The notes: generated by a model from the sequence alone, not told the origin. A stretch of 64,000 nucleotides of DNA from Arthrinium phaeospermum (GCA_006503535.1 QYRS01000006.1:1426001-1490000), one strand, 5' to 3'; counted from the stretch's first letter, positions 1-10,543 are shown. A program made the numbers and translations.

Positions 1-778
1 TTCAAGGCTGCATCTCTGTTCCGGGAGGTTATGAGGATAGAACCTTTCTCGCAGCTCGGAAGATAAGACACGAGGTGTGGGCGGTTTTGATTGGGGCCAG
101 TCTGACCCTCGAATAGGAAATCCGCACTGTCCACGTTATCAAGTACGATAACCCATTTCCCACTCTTTTCACTGACTAGCCAGTTGGAGACCAATTGTAA
201 CATGTCGGCTCGGGGATTGTCCCGTCCTGGCAACTTGGCGTAATTGGCGATATTTCCAATATCTGTCTTGTACCGTTCCGCGCTGCTTGCGTAGATCCAG
301 AAGACCCACGTCTCTGGTGACCGCTCGTGGACTTGGTATGCGTATTCGATGGCAAGTTGGGATTTGCTGTGTTTATAGTTGCCAGTTAGGACTCGTCGAG
401 GAGAATGTGTCCCATGTGCGCTCAGTACTTACCCTACTCCGCCCAAGCCTACCAGGGCAGCACGCGAACAGGCTCGAGAACATAGCTCATGTATTTGAGT
501 TATAGTCTCTCCACGCTGAACAAAGTCGGCATCCCGACCGAACGGAATGAGTATTGTTGGTTTTGGATCTTCCTCCTGTTGGTCTTAGAGTTGAATGTTA
601 GTGCTCAGTGGCCGCGATATCGGCCAGGGGAAATGATTTGTGTGACGCTGAAAGGAATCTTACTCTGAACATAAATGTCTCCTTGAACAATACCCTGGAA
701 CAGGTGACTTCCACTGCTGACTGACGAGTTGCCGAAGCTCTGGCTCATGTTTGGTTCGGACCCCATTGTGTTCGACAT
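1..778 (-). CDS. NB-ARC (STAND/NLR-type) receptor, partial at left edge
   Basis: Exons 778-664, 583-433 and 366-1, open at the window edge; phases agree across both introns, which have CTAAC branch sites. I start at the ATG at 778; the in-frame codon at 808 is TTG. The protein begins with about 38 residues rich in Ser, Gly and Asn, then the linker FGRDADFVQRG that usually precedes fungal NB-ARC domains, the P-loop GLGGVGKS (split by intron 2), Walker B WVIVLDNVDS and the sensor ILITSR. NB-ARC proteins of this type are intracellular ATP-driven switches that oligomerise on ligand recognition and normally carry C-terminal TPR, WD or ankyrin repeats, here outside the window. There is no N-terminal effector domain. 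Instead residues 15-29 carry FGN-x9-FQG, matching motifs in the divergent neighbour. The NB-ARC call is firm; the role of the motif is inference. Confidence 0.85.
692..736 (-). other. Candidate amyloid-type signalling motif (r0) at receptor N-terminus
   Basis: Codons for FGN-x9-FQG. The spacing equals the second repeat of the neighbouring protein (2043-2087), with 7 identical residues of 15 (F, G, N, S, F, Q, G). In HET-S/NWD2-type pairs the receptor carries one such motif at its extreme N-terminus, as here. Confidence 0.6.
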
Positions 779-1206
779 GACTCTGACAAGAGCAGACGAT
801 GGCCGCAACGCAGGTCTAAGACTTCAAGACGACATGACTTTTGATAGAACTTGTTATGCGAAGAGGAGCAAAACAGTGTGATTTGGATTCCAAAAAGTTG
901 ACTGAAGCATAATACAAACAGAAGGAACCCAAACCTGAGACAAACTACAAACGAGAACACAACCGGAATACGAGCGGCGGTGTGTGCAATGGCCGGCCAA
1001 TAAATGTGACATATGACTATCACTGTGGATTCTGATATGTCACTGTGGCATATGCTAATGAAACACGAATTCTGAGATGCTACAGATAATTATGACATTA
1101 CGTAGCGGCTGACTTCCTAAGATACTTATAACAAAGACACTGCCACAACTTCATCCCTTCCAACAACATTATCAATGTTGATTTGTAATGATTACACCCC
1201 AACGCC
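779..1206. promoter_or_regulatory. Shared divergent promoter of the receptor/effector pair
   Basis: The 428 bp between the two divergent start codons holds no gene. It contains two direct copies of TCACTGTGG (1020-1028 and 1040-1048) and an inverted pair GACATAT (1008-1014) / ATATGTC (1035-1041), followed by a further CATATG. These could be factor-binding sites that co-regulate both genes; that is inference, and repeats this short can arise by chance. Confidence 0.4.
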
Positions 1207-2126
1207 ATGGATCCATTGAGCGTCACTGCCAGCATCATCGCCGTCGCCGGCCTCGCCACACAGAGCGCCAAAGCCGCCACCAAGGTCATCGACGGCCTGC
1301 AAGAGGCGCCACAGGTCATATCCCACTCCAAATTCCTCCTCGCCGGAACAGAGGACTCCTTGAGCACCCTAGTCGGCTTCTTGGGACCAAACAACCGCAA
1401 CAAATCGGCGCATATGGACTCCGTCCTGAGCGACATCCGTCTCCAACGAGTCCTGTGTTCGACCAAGGAGCTTTGCGACGAGTTCACCGGAGCCATCTCC
1501 GGGTATACGACCCACTCCTCAGACATGGGCGGCCTCAGCAAGAGAGACAGGATCAAAGTCAATTTCCACGAGGGACAAATAGCCCGGTTCAATAGCCAGC
1601 TGAGAGGGTGCCAAGAGACCATCACCGTAGCAGTCACAGCCGTCACCTTGTACGTTGCGATGTTGTCTACAGCATGTCTACTTATCCAGACCAAACGCGA
1701 GGCTAAACTAACATACCTAGAATCGTTTCTTGTCGGACTTCCGACGACATTGACAGGATGAGTGCGCGTTTTACTGCTCTGGAACAGTCCCTGTCGACCT
1801 TGCTGTCAAGGTTATCCCGAGATGCCACTGACGCCACGACGCTCGAAGAACTGGAGCACCTCCGGATTGGAAATGAGCAGTCCGATCTGGACCGAGATGC
1901 GGCGCTCCAGGATACTTGCAAGGCTGCCCTGAAGGCGTCCCAGGCGAAGCGGACGGATCAGACCTTCGGCGACATGCAGGCTGACAAATCTACGGCTATG
2001 CAGGGACTAGTAGGAACAGCCCAGCAGGGAGTTGAACAGAAGTTTGGCAACTTGGTGGCGCAGAACGAGAGCAAGGCGTTCCAGGGACAGATGGATTCAA
2101 ACGCATTCTCCACAATGTTCAAGTAG
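1207..2126 (+). CDS. Small STAND N-terminal (HeLo-like) domain protein with two C-terminal motif repeats
   Basis: Exons 1207-1649 and 1721-2126 (71-nt intron, CTAAC branch) give 282 residues. The start MDPLSVTASIIAVAGLA is the hallmark of the fungal N-terminal domain of STAND proteins (PF17111, HeLo-like), a helical domain related to cell-death effectors; the block from about residue 15 to 150 with SKRDRIKVNFHEGQI fits it. A helical, charged segment follows, then two copies of a short motif: QTFGD...QGLVG (F codon at 1965) and QKFGN...FQGQM (F codon at 2043), 26 residues apart. There is no NACHT or NB-ARC domain, so this is a stand-alone effector-like protein, divergent from an NB-ARC receptor that carries the same motif once. 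By analogy with HET-S and HELLF, the repeats would be the prion-like relay and the N-domain the membrane-acting part. The family call is firm; the relay role is inference. Confidence 0.85.
1965..2087 (+). repeat. Two copies of the FG(D/N)...QG motif in the effector C-terminus
   Basis: Repeat 1 starts at 1965 (FGDM...MQG) and repeat 2 spans 2043-2087 (FGNL...FQG); repeat 1 is one residue shorter between FG and QG. Both are preceded by a Gln. Two pseudo-repeats at an effector C-terminus is the HET-s layout. Confidence 0.65.
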
Positions 2127-2289
2127 CAATGGACGCAACCATTTGTCACTCCAAGAACCTCATTTCCTTAAGTATAGTACTTGCCCCAGTAGTTGACTTG
2201 AGGCCATCAAGTACGAACCACGTATTGGTTTCAGACTGGTTGACGCCCAAAGGTAAAGTCTCCGTATAATCCCCACGAATTTATACATG

Positions 2290-2410
2290 CCAACCAAATA
2301 TGCGCCGTTGACCCCATTTTCCATGGAATAAACTTCCACCGACTGTGGTTATGCCAATCAAATGCGCCGTTGACCCCATTTTCCATGAACTTCCACCGAC
2401 TCTGGCTACG
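2290..2410. repeat. Imperfect tandem duplication, about 60 bp x 2
   Basis: Copy 1 (2290-2353) and copy 2 (2354-2410) both contain TGCGCCGTTGACCCCATTTT and ACTTCCACCGACT. Copy 2 lacks a few bases after the shared CCATG. It lies between the convergent ends of the STAND-N gene and the rhodopsin-like gene; nothing coding is evident in 2127-2427. Confidence 0.85.
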
Positions 2411-2427
2411 CCTATTCAATAGCTCCT

Positions 2428-3668
2428 CTAGTCGCAGTGTAGATAACTCATCTCCATCTGAGGAACCCGGCTGAGCGTCTGAACCTGAGGAGGAGCATCG
2501 TGGCAAACGAAGACGTCCGTCTCGACTTTGATCCCGCGCGCTCGGTATGCGCTCTCCCCTGAGCTGTCTCGTCGTAAAGTCGTGGTCGATTGCCCCCACG
2601 ACCGGCGGAAGTACGTAAAAGGCGCCTGAAGTCGGGTCCGGAAGTCGGCGCGCATCGCGAGGAGAAAGCCCCGCAAGGGCGGGATGCTGGCGGCGATGAG
2701 GCTCGACATGCCCTCGGCCGACATCATGATCCAGCCGAACCAACCGTACTCTTCATGCAAGTTAGATTAGCATCACGAAAGTAATGGTCTCTTAAAAGGG
2801 GATGAGTGACATAATCAAGCCACTCCAGTGGCATAAACTAGCCACTTCAGTGACACTTACCATAGAAGTCTTGCATGAACCCGGGAGAAATCCAGGCATA
2901 CCGAAAGATGGTGATCCCCCCCGACACCGCCCCGATGCTCATCGCCAGCGCGGTGCCGACCTTTTCGCGCGTGCGCATCTGGACGGACCAGACCACGACC
3001 CACGACATGGCGAGCAGGACGAAGTCGCTCAGCGCGCTCCACGCCCCGCTGGCCCAGCCGATGTAGAGGACGGCCCTGCCGTCGCCGCGGCAGATGCCCT
3101 CCATCTCCCCGTACTGCAGCTTCTGCATCGGGATGCACTGCGTCAGCCGCACGAGGACGAGGGCGAACATGGTGACGAAGACCAAGCCCGTGACGATGAT
3201 CCAGATCGTGAGCCGCCACAACCGGTCCCGCCGCAGCCGTAGCAGGGCCAAGGCGAAGGAGATGCGCGCCGTGCCCACGACCACGGTCTAGAGGTTGGGG
3301 TAGATCAGGGCCAGGGTCGCGATCTGGTAGACCCGGCCCGGGTGCAGCATGACGCGGTCGCGGCCCAGACCGAAGCCGAGGTCGGCGGCCGCCTGCGCGC
3401 AGCACGCGGCGCCGAACTGGAGGACCCAGGCGCAGATCATGGCGGCGTCGTCCCACCAGAGGGGGCGGGCGCGGCTTACTTTGGCGAAGAGCCGGAGGGC
3501 CAGGACGACGCCGCCCAGCATGGTGAGGCACCAGATGCTCGCGGACAGGACACCGGCGTGGGGATTGGCATGCTCATTCAAGGGCGCGGGCGGCGGCGAG
3601 GTCGAGTTGGGCAGGAGTTGCGGGGGCACTTTGTCAGGCTGCAAGTCGACACCGTCTATAGAAACCAT
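2428..3668 (-). pseudogene. Rhodopsin-like integral membrane protein, one in-frame stop
   Basis: Exons 3668-2861 and 2750-2428 (110-nt intron) keep one frame of 376 codons, interrupted once by TAG at 3290-3288. There are about seven hydrophobic segments: near residues 38-55 (IWCLTMLGGVVLALRLFAKV), then WDDAAMICAWVLQF, VYQIATLALIYPNL before the stop, and ISFALALLRL, WIIVTGLVFVTMFALVLV, SDFVLLAMSWVVVWSV and SSLIAASIPPLRGF after it. This is the fungal rhodopsin/SAT4-type domain (PF20684-like, seven-helix plasma-membrane proteins often called integral membrane protein). The stop falls after helix 3, so only a fragment would be made. TGG to TAG equals a C-to-T change at CpA on the plus strand, the RIP signature. 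Read-through or an assembly error cannot be excluded. Confidence 0.7.
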
Positions 3669-4605
3669 TTCTCTGTTGGTACTGGTTTACTGGGGTTATA
3701 GGCTGACCTGGATGCGACGTTTCGAGAGAGAGATAAAGAGAGGGCGGGAAAACATGCGGGAGGTGATGTGGTCAAACTTGACAAAAGGCAAGTGACAATT
3801 TTCCATTTAATACTTAGCCAACGATTGAATATTGAATTCATGTATTCACAAGTAGCCCCCGCGAGGTCCTTGGAGGTGTCAAGACGCGACACCAAGACTC
3901 TTCTTGCAGTCGGCAAACTGCCTCGGATCTCCCTTGCTGTTTACAGAATGCGGTTGGTCGTTGCCAATGCCAGCCATGCGATACATGCGGCTCAATCTAT
4001 CCGAATCAAATGCTGTGTAACTCAGAAACGTCTTGTCAGGTGATATGTGCAAGTTTGTTCATTTCCGACAATATGGATGAATGATAAGAACACCTTTGGC
4101 CGCCAAACATGGTTATCCCAACCTAATTTCCCATGCAGCAAGGAAATTGTCGTACAGCAGTGATTGGGCCTGGCGACCAACCAATACGCAATACCATATG
4201 CGGAGTGAAGTGCGACGATGCCCGCTATTGGCGAAAGCGCATGTTAGGAAACAGCAAAGGTGAGACGATCAAGGTGATGTGGCAGCAAACGTGGTGCTTC
4301 TTAACAAGTTCTTTATGTTTGCTAACTTTTGGCTCTCTGCACCACCCCTTGCTTTATTAACCACAGCAACTAGGCAGAGCATTTATCGAATTGAGTACAA
4401 CCATGACCTCTTTGAGCATATAGGGTGGCAGTTTGATGATGGGTATATGCCCGTATTCAACTAGCCATTTTTATGAACGGTTACTCGATGGAACATATGT
4501 TGATGCAATTTCATGTCTCATTAGTTCATTCTAACTATAAGTCTACGTGAAAAGCCCACAATGAGGTAACACACTTCGCTTCTATCTCGAGACCCCCGAA
4601 AGCCT
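3669..4605. other. Intergenic, no gene seen
   Basis: Short open frames on both strands lack family motifs, plausible splice structure or coding-like composition. It would hold the promoter of the rhodopsin-like gene and the 3' region of the oxidoreductase gene. Confidence 0.6.
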
Positions 4606-6033
4606 CTATGCCGTCGCCGACACGGCGTAAGCAGTGCCGTAGGGTTCCAACTTGGTGCCCAGGATATCGACGTACCCAAACTTGGCCCCGTCCTTGCTCT
4701 CGCCCATCTCCTTGCCCCACTGCTGCATGGAGCTCTGGAAGGCGGCGAGGTGCTCGTCGTTGGTGAAGTCGAGGGGCGCCTTGTCGTTGCCGACGAGGCG
4801 CATCTGCGTGCCGGCGGCGACATTCGTAATGCCGAAGTCCTGCTCGTCGAGCTTGATGTCGAGAGAGCCCGTGGCCTGGCCCGCGAGGATCTTGTTCGGC
4901 AGGTCGAACTCGTGCGTCACCGGCCGCGCCAGCCCGATGCCGTGCACCGAGTGCAGCGCCTCGACCATGGCGCTGGCCGAGCGCAGGCCGCCGGTGACGT
5001 AGGCCTTGGTCTTCTGGAGGTGCGGGACGATCTGGTCCGCGAAGTCCAAGAAGAAGGCCTCGCGCTTCTTGGTGGACTCGCGCTTGTGCTCGAAGGCGAG
5101 GGACTGGTAGGTGCCGCCCGACAGCTCGACGAAGTCGAACCGGTGCTTCTCGAGCTCGACGCAGAGCTGCCGGCAGTCCTCGGTCGAGAAGCCGCCCTCC
5201 TGGAACTCGACGCTGTTGAGCTTGATGCTGAGGCCGAAGCCCTTGTCTGGCACACGCGCACGGATGGCGTCGGCGATCTCGAAGATGAGGCGGGCGCGGT
5301 TCAGGAGGGGGCCGCCGTACTGGTCTGTCCGCTTGTTGGTGGACGGGGCCAGGAACTGGGCGAGGAGGTATCCACTGCGGATTGGTCAGCGTGCATTCAT
5401 TCAGAGCTTTTGAGTGATAGGTTAGACTTACTGGGCTCCGTGCAGCTCGATACCGTCGTAGCCGGCCTTGTACAGGTACTCAGCCGCGTGGGCAAACCCA
5501 CCAACGACTTCTTCAAAGTCCTTCTTCTCCATGGCGCGGGGCTTGCCGAAAGTCATGCCCATGACGTTGCCCTCGAGCTGGACGTCGCTGGCGCTGATGG
5601 GCGCCGGGTTGATGGCGTCAGTGACCTGGCGACCCGGGTGGGACAGCTGCGCCACAATCAGACTGCCGTGCTTCTTGCCCGCGGCGGCCATCTCCTTGAA
5701 TTTCTCGAACCGCTCGCCCTCGAAGGGGGCGTCGGCGGGGATGATGGGGTTCCCCGCGGCCTCGAGCTGGTCGTAGGCGATCATGACGTTGCCCGTCAGG
5801 ATGACGCCGTGGCCGCCCTCGCCCCAGCGCCGGTAGACGTTGACCAGCTTGTCGGTGGGCACGCCGCGCTTGGGCTTGTCCTGGGGGTCCCAGGTCGACA
5901 GGCGCTCCGTCATGGCGCCCTTGAGGAAGCGGTTGGGCGCCGTCTTGCCGCTGAACTCGAAGTGCAGCGGCTGGGCCAGGGGCGAGACGTCGACTTTCTC
6001 GCTCTGGATGCGGGGTTGCTGTGATTGCGCCAT
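4606..6033 (-). CDS. NADH:flavin oxidoreductase, Old Yellow Enzyme-like
   Basis: Exons 6033-5432 and 5374-4606 give 456 residues; the 57-nt intron splits a His codon of the conserved [12 protein letters not shown] block. I start at the ATG at 6033, in good context; the frame further upstream has only a TTG. OYE-family signs: [12 protein letters not shown] near residue 35, a GN-V core, [24 protein letters not shown] with its catalytic/substrate His, TDQYGG, and a C-terminal TGGLR phosphate-binding strand. These cytosolic FMN enzymes form a TIM barrel and reduce activated C=C bonds of enones with NAD(P)H. There is no bacterial-type C-terminal FeS or FAD domain. Its physiological substrate is not evident from the neighbours. 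Confidence 0.9.
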
Positions 6034-6201
6034 GTTGGAAGAGGCGTTTGCGTTTCGTTTCAAGTAAAAGTGAATATTGATCTGCTGATGAGTCTATTTG
6101 GCGATGGTGTGAAAGTATATGCAAAATCACGGTCTAAAATTGGGTATCTTTGGAGTTGAGTATGAAGTATCTGGGAACACCTTGTCATCTTTCGACGGGC
6201 A

Positions 6202-6222
6202 ACTGTTTATATATAAATCCCA
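6202..6222 (-). promoter_or_regulatory. TATA-like element upstream of the OYE-like gene
   Basis: TTTATATATAAAT about 170 bp before the ATG at 6033. It is nearly palindromic, so orientation comes only from the gene it precedes. Apart from this, 6034-7043 shows no gene. Confidence 0.35.
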
Positions 6223-7043
6223 TATCTCCACCCCTTCTAGAATTGCGGCAACTCGGTAATCACCAAGTCATGGCAGCTAGTGCGTCGGGGGCGAGTCTGG
6301 TGCGGGACAAGCGGACAGCAGATTCATGACTGTGGGCCGTCTCGGGCTTCCATGACGTACTCTACTCTCCAAACCCGTCGCGGACGGTAGGGGCCGAATC
6401 CTGTCACTCTAGGTAGTCGCAAATCCCCTGGTTGTCAAAGATGGAGAACTAAATGCTTAGATGTTGATGATTCTTAATCCGTCAGACCATATATTAGTAA
6501 TATGCATGCTTTCATGTTATGCATTGGCCGCGAAGTTACTTTGTCACCGTGTCTTAACGGGCTGACTTCCGCCCGCATGTCATCAATCAATCAATTGGGT
6601 GGCCGGCAGTTGCCCCTCAGTGGGTCGAATCCCTTATCTCCGACCACCACCCGTGTGCATGAACCCGCTGAAAGCCTCAAGCAACGTCTTCTTTGGCCCT
6701 GTCAAGGATCCACCATCCAAATCTGATTTACAAAGCATGGCTTTCGTAATCAACCAGCGGCGCAAAGAACAAGGAAATAACACGGAAATGGTACTCGATA
6801 GCCGCTAGCGATGGATTCTAAATGCGTGCATTGCTAGGTAAGATCTAAGACGCTCGCACATGGAAGCGGCGCCAAAGGTTAGGTACAGTAGTAACCGTTA
6901 AGTTCAAAGTAAACAGGAAGTCTCCTGCCTCCGCAATTGGATCCTCCAGGGGTCACTTTCCCCCGTCTACTTGATTACATACCAACAACCAAACATCGCC
7001 CTGCTTCTGTCTCGACCGATGGCTGGTAAGCCAAATGACAAAT

Positions 7044-8255
7044 TCATGACCTCCCCGGCCACACTTCCTCCGCAATACTCTTGACCAGCTCCAGCTTCTC
7101 CCACATCCGCCCCTCCGTCATCCCCACCCCGCCCGCCAAGCTACTACTGCTAAACCCGCACTGCGGGCTCAGCGCGAGGCAATCCAGCGCCTCCTCGACC
7201 GTAACCCCCTGCGCCTCCGCAATGACCGCGGCCGCCTCGCGAATCCCCGCGATAACGGCCCCGCGGTCCTCCAGCTCGGCCTTCTTGGTCGAGATCAAGC
7301 CCAACACCACGTTCTTCCCCTTGGGCAAAAGCCGCAGCGGCTCGAACCCCCCGCTGCGCTCCCGGTCGTCAAACTCCATCAGGTAGGTCCGGTAGTCCGT
7401 CTCGCGGAACAGCTTGTGCGCGATGGTCTCGTACGAGCCCGAGACCCAGTGCGTCGAGCCGGACATGTTGCCGCGGCAGAGGTGCACGCCCATATGCAAA
7501 TCGGCCGGCACGTCACGCAGGAGCCGGTTGTGCGCGCGGACGTACAGGTCCAGCAGGGCGTCCGTGTCGGTGCCGTCTTTGGCGCACCCCGCGACAAATT
7601 GGGGGGAGCAGAAGTAGGTCAGGTGGGGGTCGTCGATCTGGACGTGGCGGAGGCCGTGGGCGTAGAGGGTCTGGAGCTCGGCGGCGTAGCACTGGGCCAG
7701 GTCGTCGAAGTACTCCTCGTCCGACATGTAGCCCGACGCGGCCGTCCAGGCGGTTCCGGGCTTCAGCTGGATGTGTTGGTAGTTGGGGGTCGGGATCGTG
7801 AGCTTGGCCTCCTTCCAGAGAGTCTCGGGCAGGGTGTCGCGCAGCGCCAGCCATTCGGCCAGGTACGGCGACTCCCGGTACTCGATCTTGCCCGTGCACA
7901 CGACGGCGGCGCGGGTCGTGGCCCCCATGCGGGCCAGGCCCGCGGTGGTGGGGAAGTCGGTGCGGAAGGCGGCCGGGATGGGCAGGGCCGGCCGGGCCTC
8001 GAACCCGCCCAGCTTCTCGAAGAAGCCGCCGTAGTAGATGTGGCGCGCGTACTCGCCGTCCGTGAGGGGGCGGATGCCCTTTTCGAGCTGCGTCTGGACC
8101 ACGTCGCGGACCGCTTGCGCCTCGGCGGCCTTGACGGCGTCGGGCACCTCGAGCGAGTACATTTTGGACGGCGACGAGAGGCTGGAGCGGGCGTCCAGTA
8201 GGCTCTGGGGCCGGAGTAGGGAGCCTACGTGATCGGCGCGGAAAGGGGGCGACAT
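7044..8255 (-). CDS. Stand-alone MetE C-terminal-like protein (cobalamin-independent methionine synthase family)
   Basis: A single exon of 403 residues from the ATG at 8255 (MSPPFRADHVGSLLRP, where family members start). An ATG at 8444 is also in frame, but the extension is low-complexity and unlike the family. RADHVGSLLRP, LTDGEYAR, DDPHLTYF, VHLCRGN and LSPQCGF are typical. In MetE, zinc is held by a His-x-Cys pair, a Glu and a distal Cys; the His/Cys of VHLCRGN and the Cys of SPQCGF fit. Full MetE has about 760 residues with a substrate-binding N-terminal half; this has only the C-terminal barrel (PF01717). Such half-proteins in fungi are usually labelled methionine synthase II-like, and may transfer methyl groups to other thiols. 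The true acceptor is unknown. Confidence 0.85.
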   Translation of the reverse strand: MSPPFRADHVGSLLRPQSLLDARSSLSSPSKMYSLEVPDAVKAAEAQAVRDVVQTQLEKGIRPLTDGEYARHIYYGGFFEKLGGFEARPALPIPAAFRTDFPTTAGLARMGATTRAAVVCTGKIEYRESPYLAEWLALRDTLPETLWKEAKLTIPTPNYQHIQLKPGTAWTAASGYMSDEEYFDDLAQCYAAELQTLYAHGLRHVQIDDPHLTYFCSPQFVAGCAKDGTDTDALLDLYVRAHNRLLRDVPADLHMGVHLCRGNMSGSTHWVSGSYETIAHKLFRETDYRTYLMEFDDRERSGGFEPLRLLPKGKNVVLGLISTKKAELEDRGAVIAGIREAAAVIAEAQGVTVEEALDCLALSPQCGFSSSSLAGGVGMTEGRMWEKLELVKSIAEEVWPGRS

Positions 8256-8529
8256 GATGTTGCGTATCCTACTAGCAGCATGGAATAAGATAAGAATGGC
8301 AAGGTGTTTGGAGAACAGAAATTGTATCCGGGGCCGCTTGGTATCTTTAAAGCGAAGTCTGGATTGAATGATTGGTTCCCTTTCCCCGCATCTCCTCCCG
8401 ACCGGGGGCTGGCACGAGGTGGAGACTGTCACATTTGACTCCATTTCTGCATACCGGTGGCAACCAATGTCACTTTACTCCGTCTTCTTTATTAATTAAG
8501 CTAGCCATATGGACATATTCCTTCCTCTG

Positions 8530-10543
8530 CTATGTGCCATAAAGAAGGGCGAAGAATAAGCCAAACAAGCTCATGATTGCGAAGGGCAAGACAACAAGCA
8601 ACCTGCTCGCCACGCCGTCCACCAATGCCATGGCCATCAACATCCCGTACACGGTGGCGAAAAGGGGGTACATCACTGGTCTCTGAGAGAGCCCTGTGCC
8701 TAGTAACAACATCAGAAGCACCAGGCACCACCACTTATTCTGCTTAAACCACAGCAACAGCCCGCTTGCCAGGCTGAGCTGACTCTTCTCCTTGTCTTCA
8801 GGGACGAACTTAATTTCACCCCCATTCAGCTGCTTGTTGATCTGCTGTGTAAGGGGTTTCTCCCTTAGACTGCGGGGACTAATGCCCGCCTCGTCGAATT
8901 GTTGGCGCATGGTGTCGGCCAGGTACGACACGGCCCTCCAGCCCTTGGCCACCTCCCGATCCCTCCGGTGCGGGAGCTTGAACTGGGCGGCGAGCCACAT
9001 GAGCCAGAGGCCAATCGACCATATACCCAGCAAGATGCAGTTCATCAAGGCCTGGAGCAAAGAGATGCCCCACTCGTAGACCTGTTCAAGCGAGGGTCAG
9101 CGTAAGCCCGGTCGAGCCTCGAGTGACGGGCGTTCTGCTTACATTCATGAGTGGCTGGCAAGCCCCGTTGCGTATTATGTCGTCCTCGGTGAATAGAAGG
9201 CCGTTGGCCGTCCAGGTAAGTCGCGTGATGTCATTGAACGGGCGCTGGCCGGTACGAGGGTCTACCCAGTCGTTGCCGTAAAGCATGTTGTCGGGGTCCT
9301 TACCCGGCGGCGTGGGCGAGAGATAAAATGCGGATATGTTCAGTGAGGGGGGTTCCAATAGCAACATCTCGCGGGCCATGTCCCATTCTGATATTGCGTT
9401 GTTTAGACCGTTAAAGCCGTACCTGGAAACATCTACAAGTAACAGGTTAGTAAAGACATGGTTTTCATGTATGACGTGAGTGGACTCGGGCGTACAGATA
9501 GAAGTAGCATTCTTGATTGCACAGGCCCGGCTCGCGTCCGAACAGACAGGAGACGGGCTCATGGCCAAGGGGTCGTGCGACGACTTGGAGCCTGCGTTGT
9601 TGCCATAGGTAACGATGTAATCATCCGTTAGGTTCAGGCGCCGCCCATCGTGGATGACGTAGGCGACATAGTCGAACTTGGCAAAAGGGATGAGCTTGCC
9701 GTTGTGGTCCTTGACAAAGGACATCATGACGCCGATATAGCCCGTCATGGACCCCGCCAACGTGGGGAACACGAGGACGAACAGGGTCGAGACCACGATG
9801 AAGACCATGGCCGTGGTGGAGATGAGCCGCCGCCGTTTGATGAAGTCCTTGGCGAGCCGGTACGGGGTGGCGACGTTGGCGTCCCCGTTGATGAAGACGC
9901 AGCGGAAGGTTTGGTATGTCACTGGCGCGGACTGCATCGAGGCGGACACGTAGTGGCGATAAACCTTCCATGAGATGACGGCCATTAGGCCCTGGCCTCC
10001 GCGCCCGATTATCTGTCGAACAGTAGTTAGGTGTCAACAGTCCGAATAGTGAGTATCCGTCTGTAGTAGACCCAATCCAGGGAAACTCACCACATCCCAG
10101 GCAATATCAATCACCTTGACCGTGGCAAACGACATAGAACCGCTACCGCCGAACGTGTAAGTATTCGTCTTGAGCGTGATGTCGAAAAAGCCCAGGCTGA
10201 AGAGGCTCTGCTGGTCGCGGCCCGGATTGACCGTCCCGTCTTCCATGCAGGCCGACGGCGTCGAGGTGAGGCCCATACCCGAGGCGCCGCGCCCGATGAG
10301 GACCACCGTGACGACGACGAGGAACGTCAGCCAGAGGAAGAACGGTACGAAGAGAAGTTGTCTCCTCCATTGCACGGACTTGAACTCGGCGTCCATCTGC
10401 TGCCGCGTCTCTCGGGTCCATGTCGCGACCCGTTGGCGGAGGTCGGCCCATCTGGACTTTCTCTCCTGCTTTCCTGACTCCAAGACATCGTAGTCGTCTC
10501 GGATCAGTAGGGAGTCAAACCCCGTCCGTCTGGGGGTTATCAT
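8530..10543 (-). CDS. Fungal multi-pass membrane protein of unknown function
   Basis: Exons 10543-10091, 10012-9143 and 9081-8530 give 624 codons. The first exon also opens at an ATG at 10609, in worse context. A further 63-nt stretch, 9495-9433, starts with GTACG, has CTAAC and ends TAG, and is in frame without a stop; it is probably an intron, leaving about 603 residues (NATSI joined to YVSRYGF). A basic N-terminal region precedes TM helices near LLFVPFFLWLTFLVVVTVVL, ISTTAMVFIVVSTLFVLVFP, NCILLGIWSIGLWLMWLA and a C-terminal pair (CLVLLMLLLGTGL, LLVVLPFAIMSLFGLFFALL). The loops carry several N-glycosylation sequons and Cys, suggesting an outside face. I do not recognise the family beyond a conserved fungal hypothetical. 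Confidence 0.75.

Noticed and set aside
4750..6024. Plus-strand open frame of 424 codons
   Set aside because: It is antisense to the OYE-like exons, whose motifs, intron phase and start are strong; the frame is a product of GC-rich codon bias.
7416..8201. Plus-strand frame of 261 codons
   Set aside because: Antisense shadow of the MetE-like gene.
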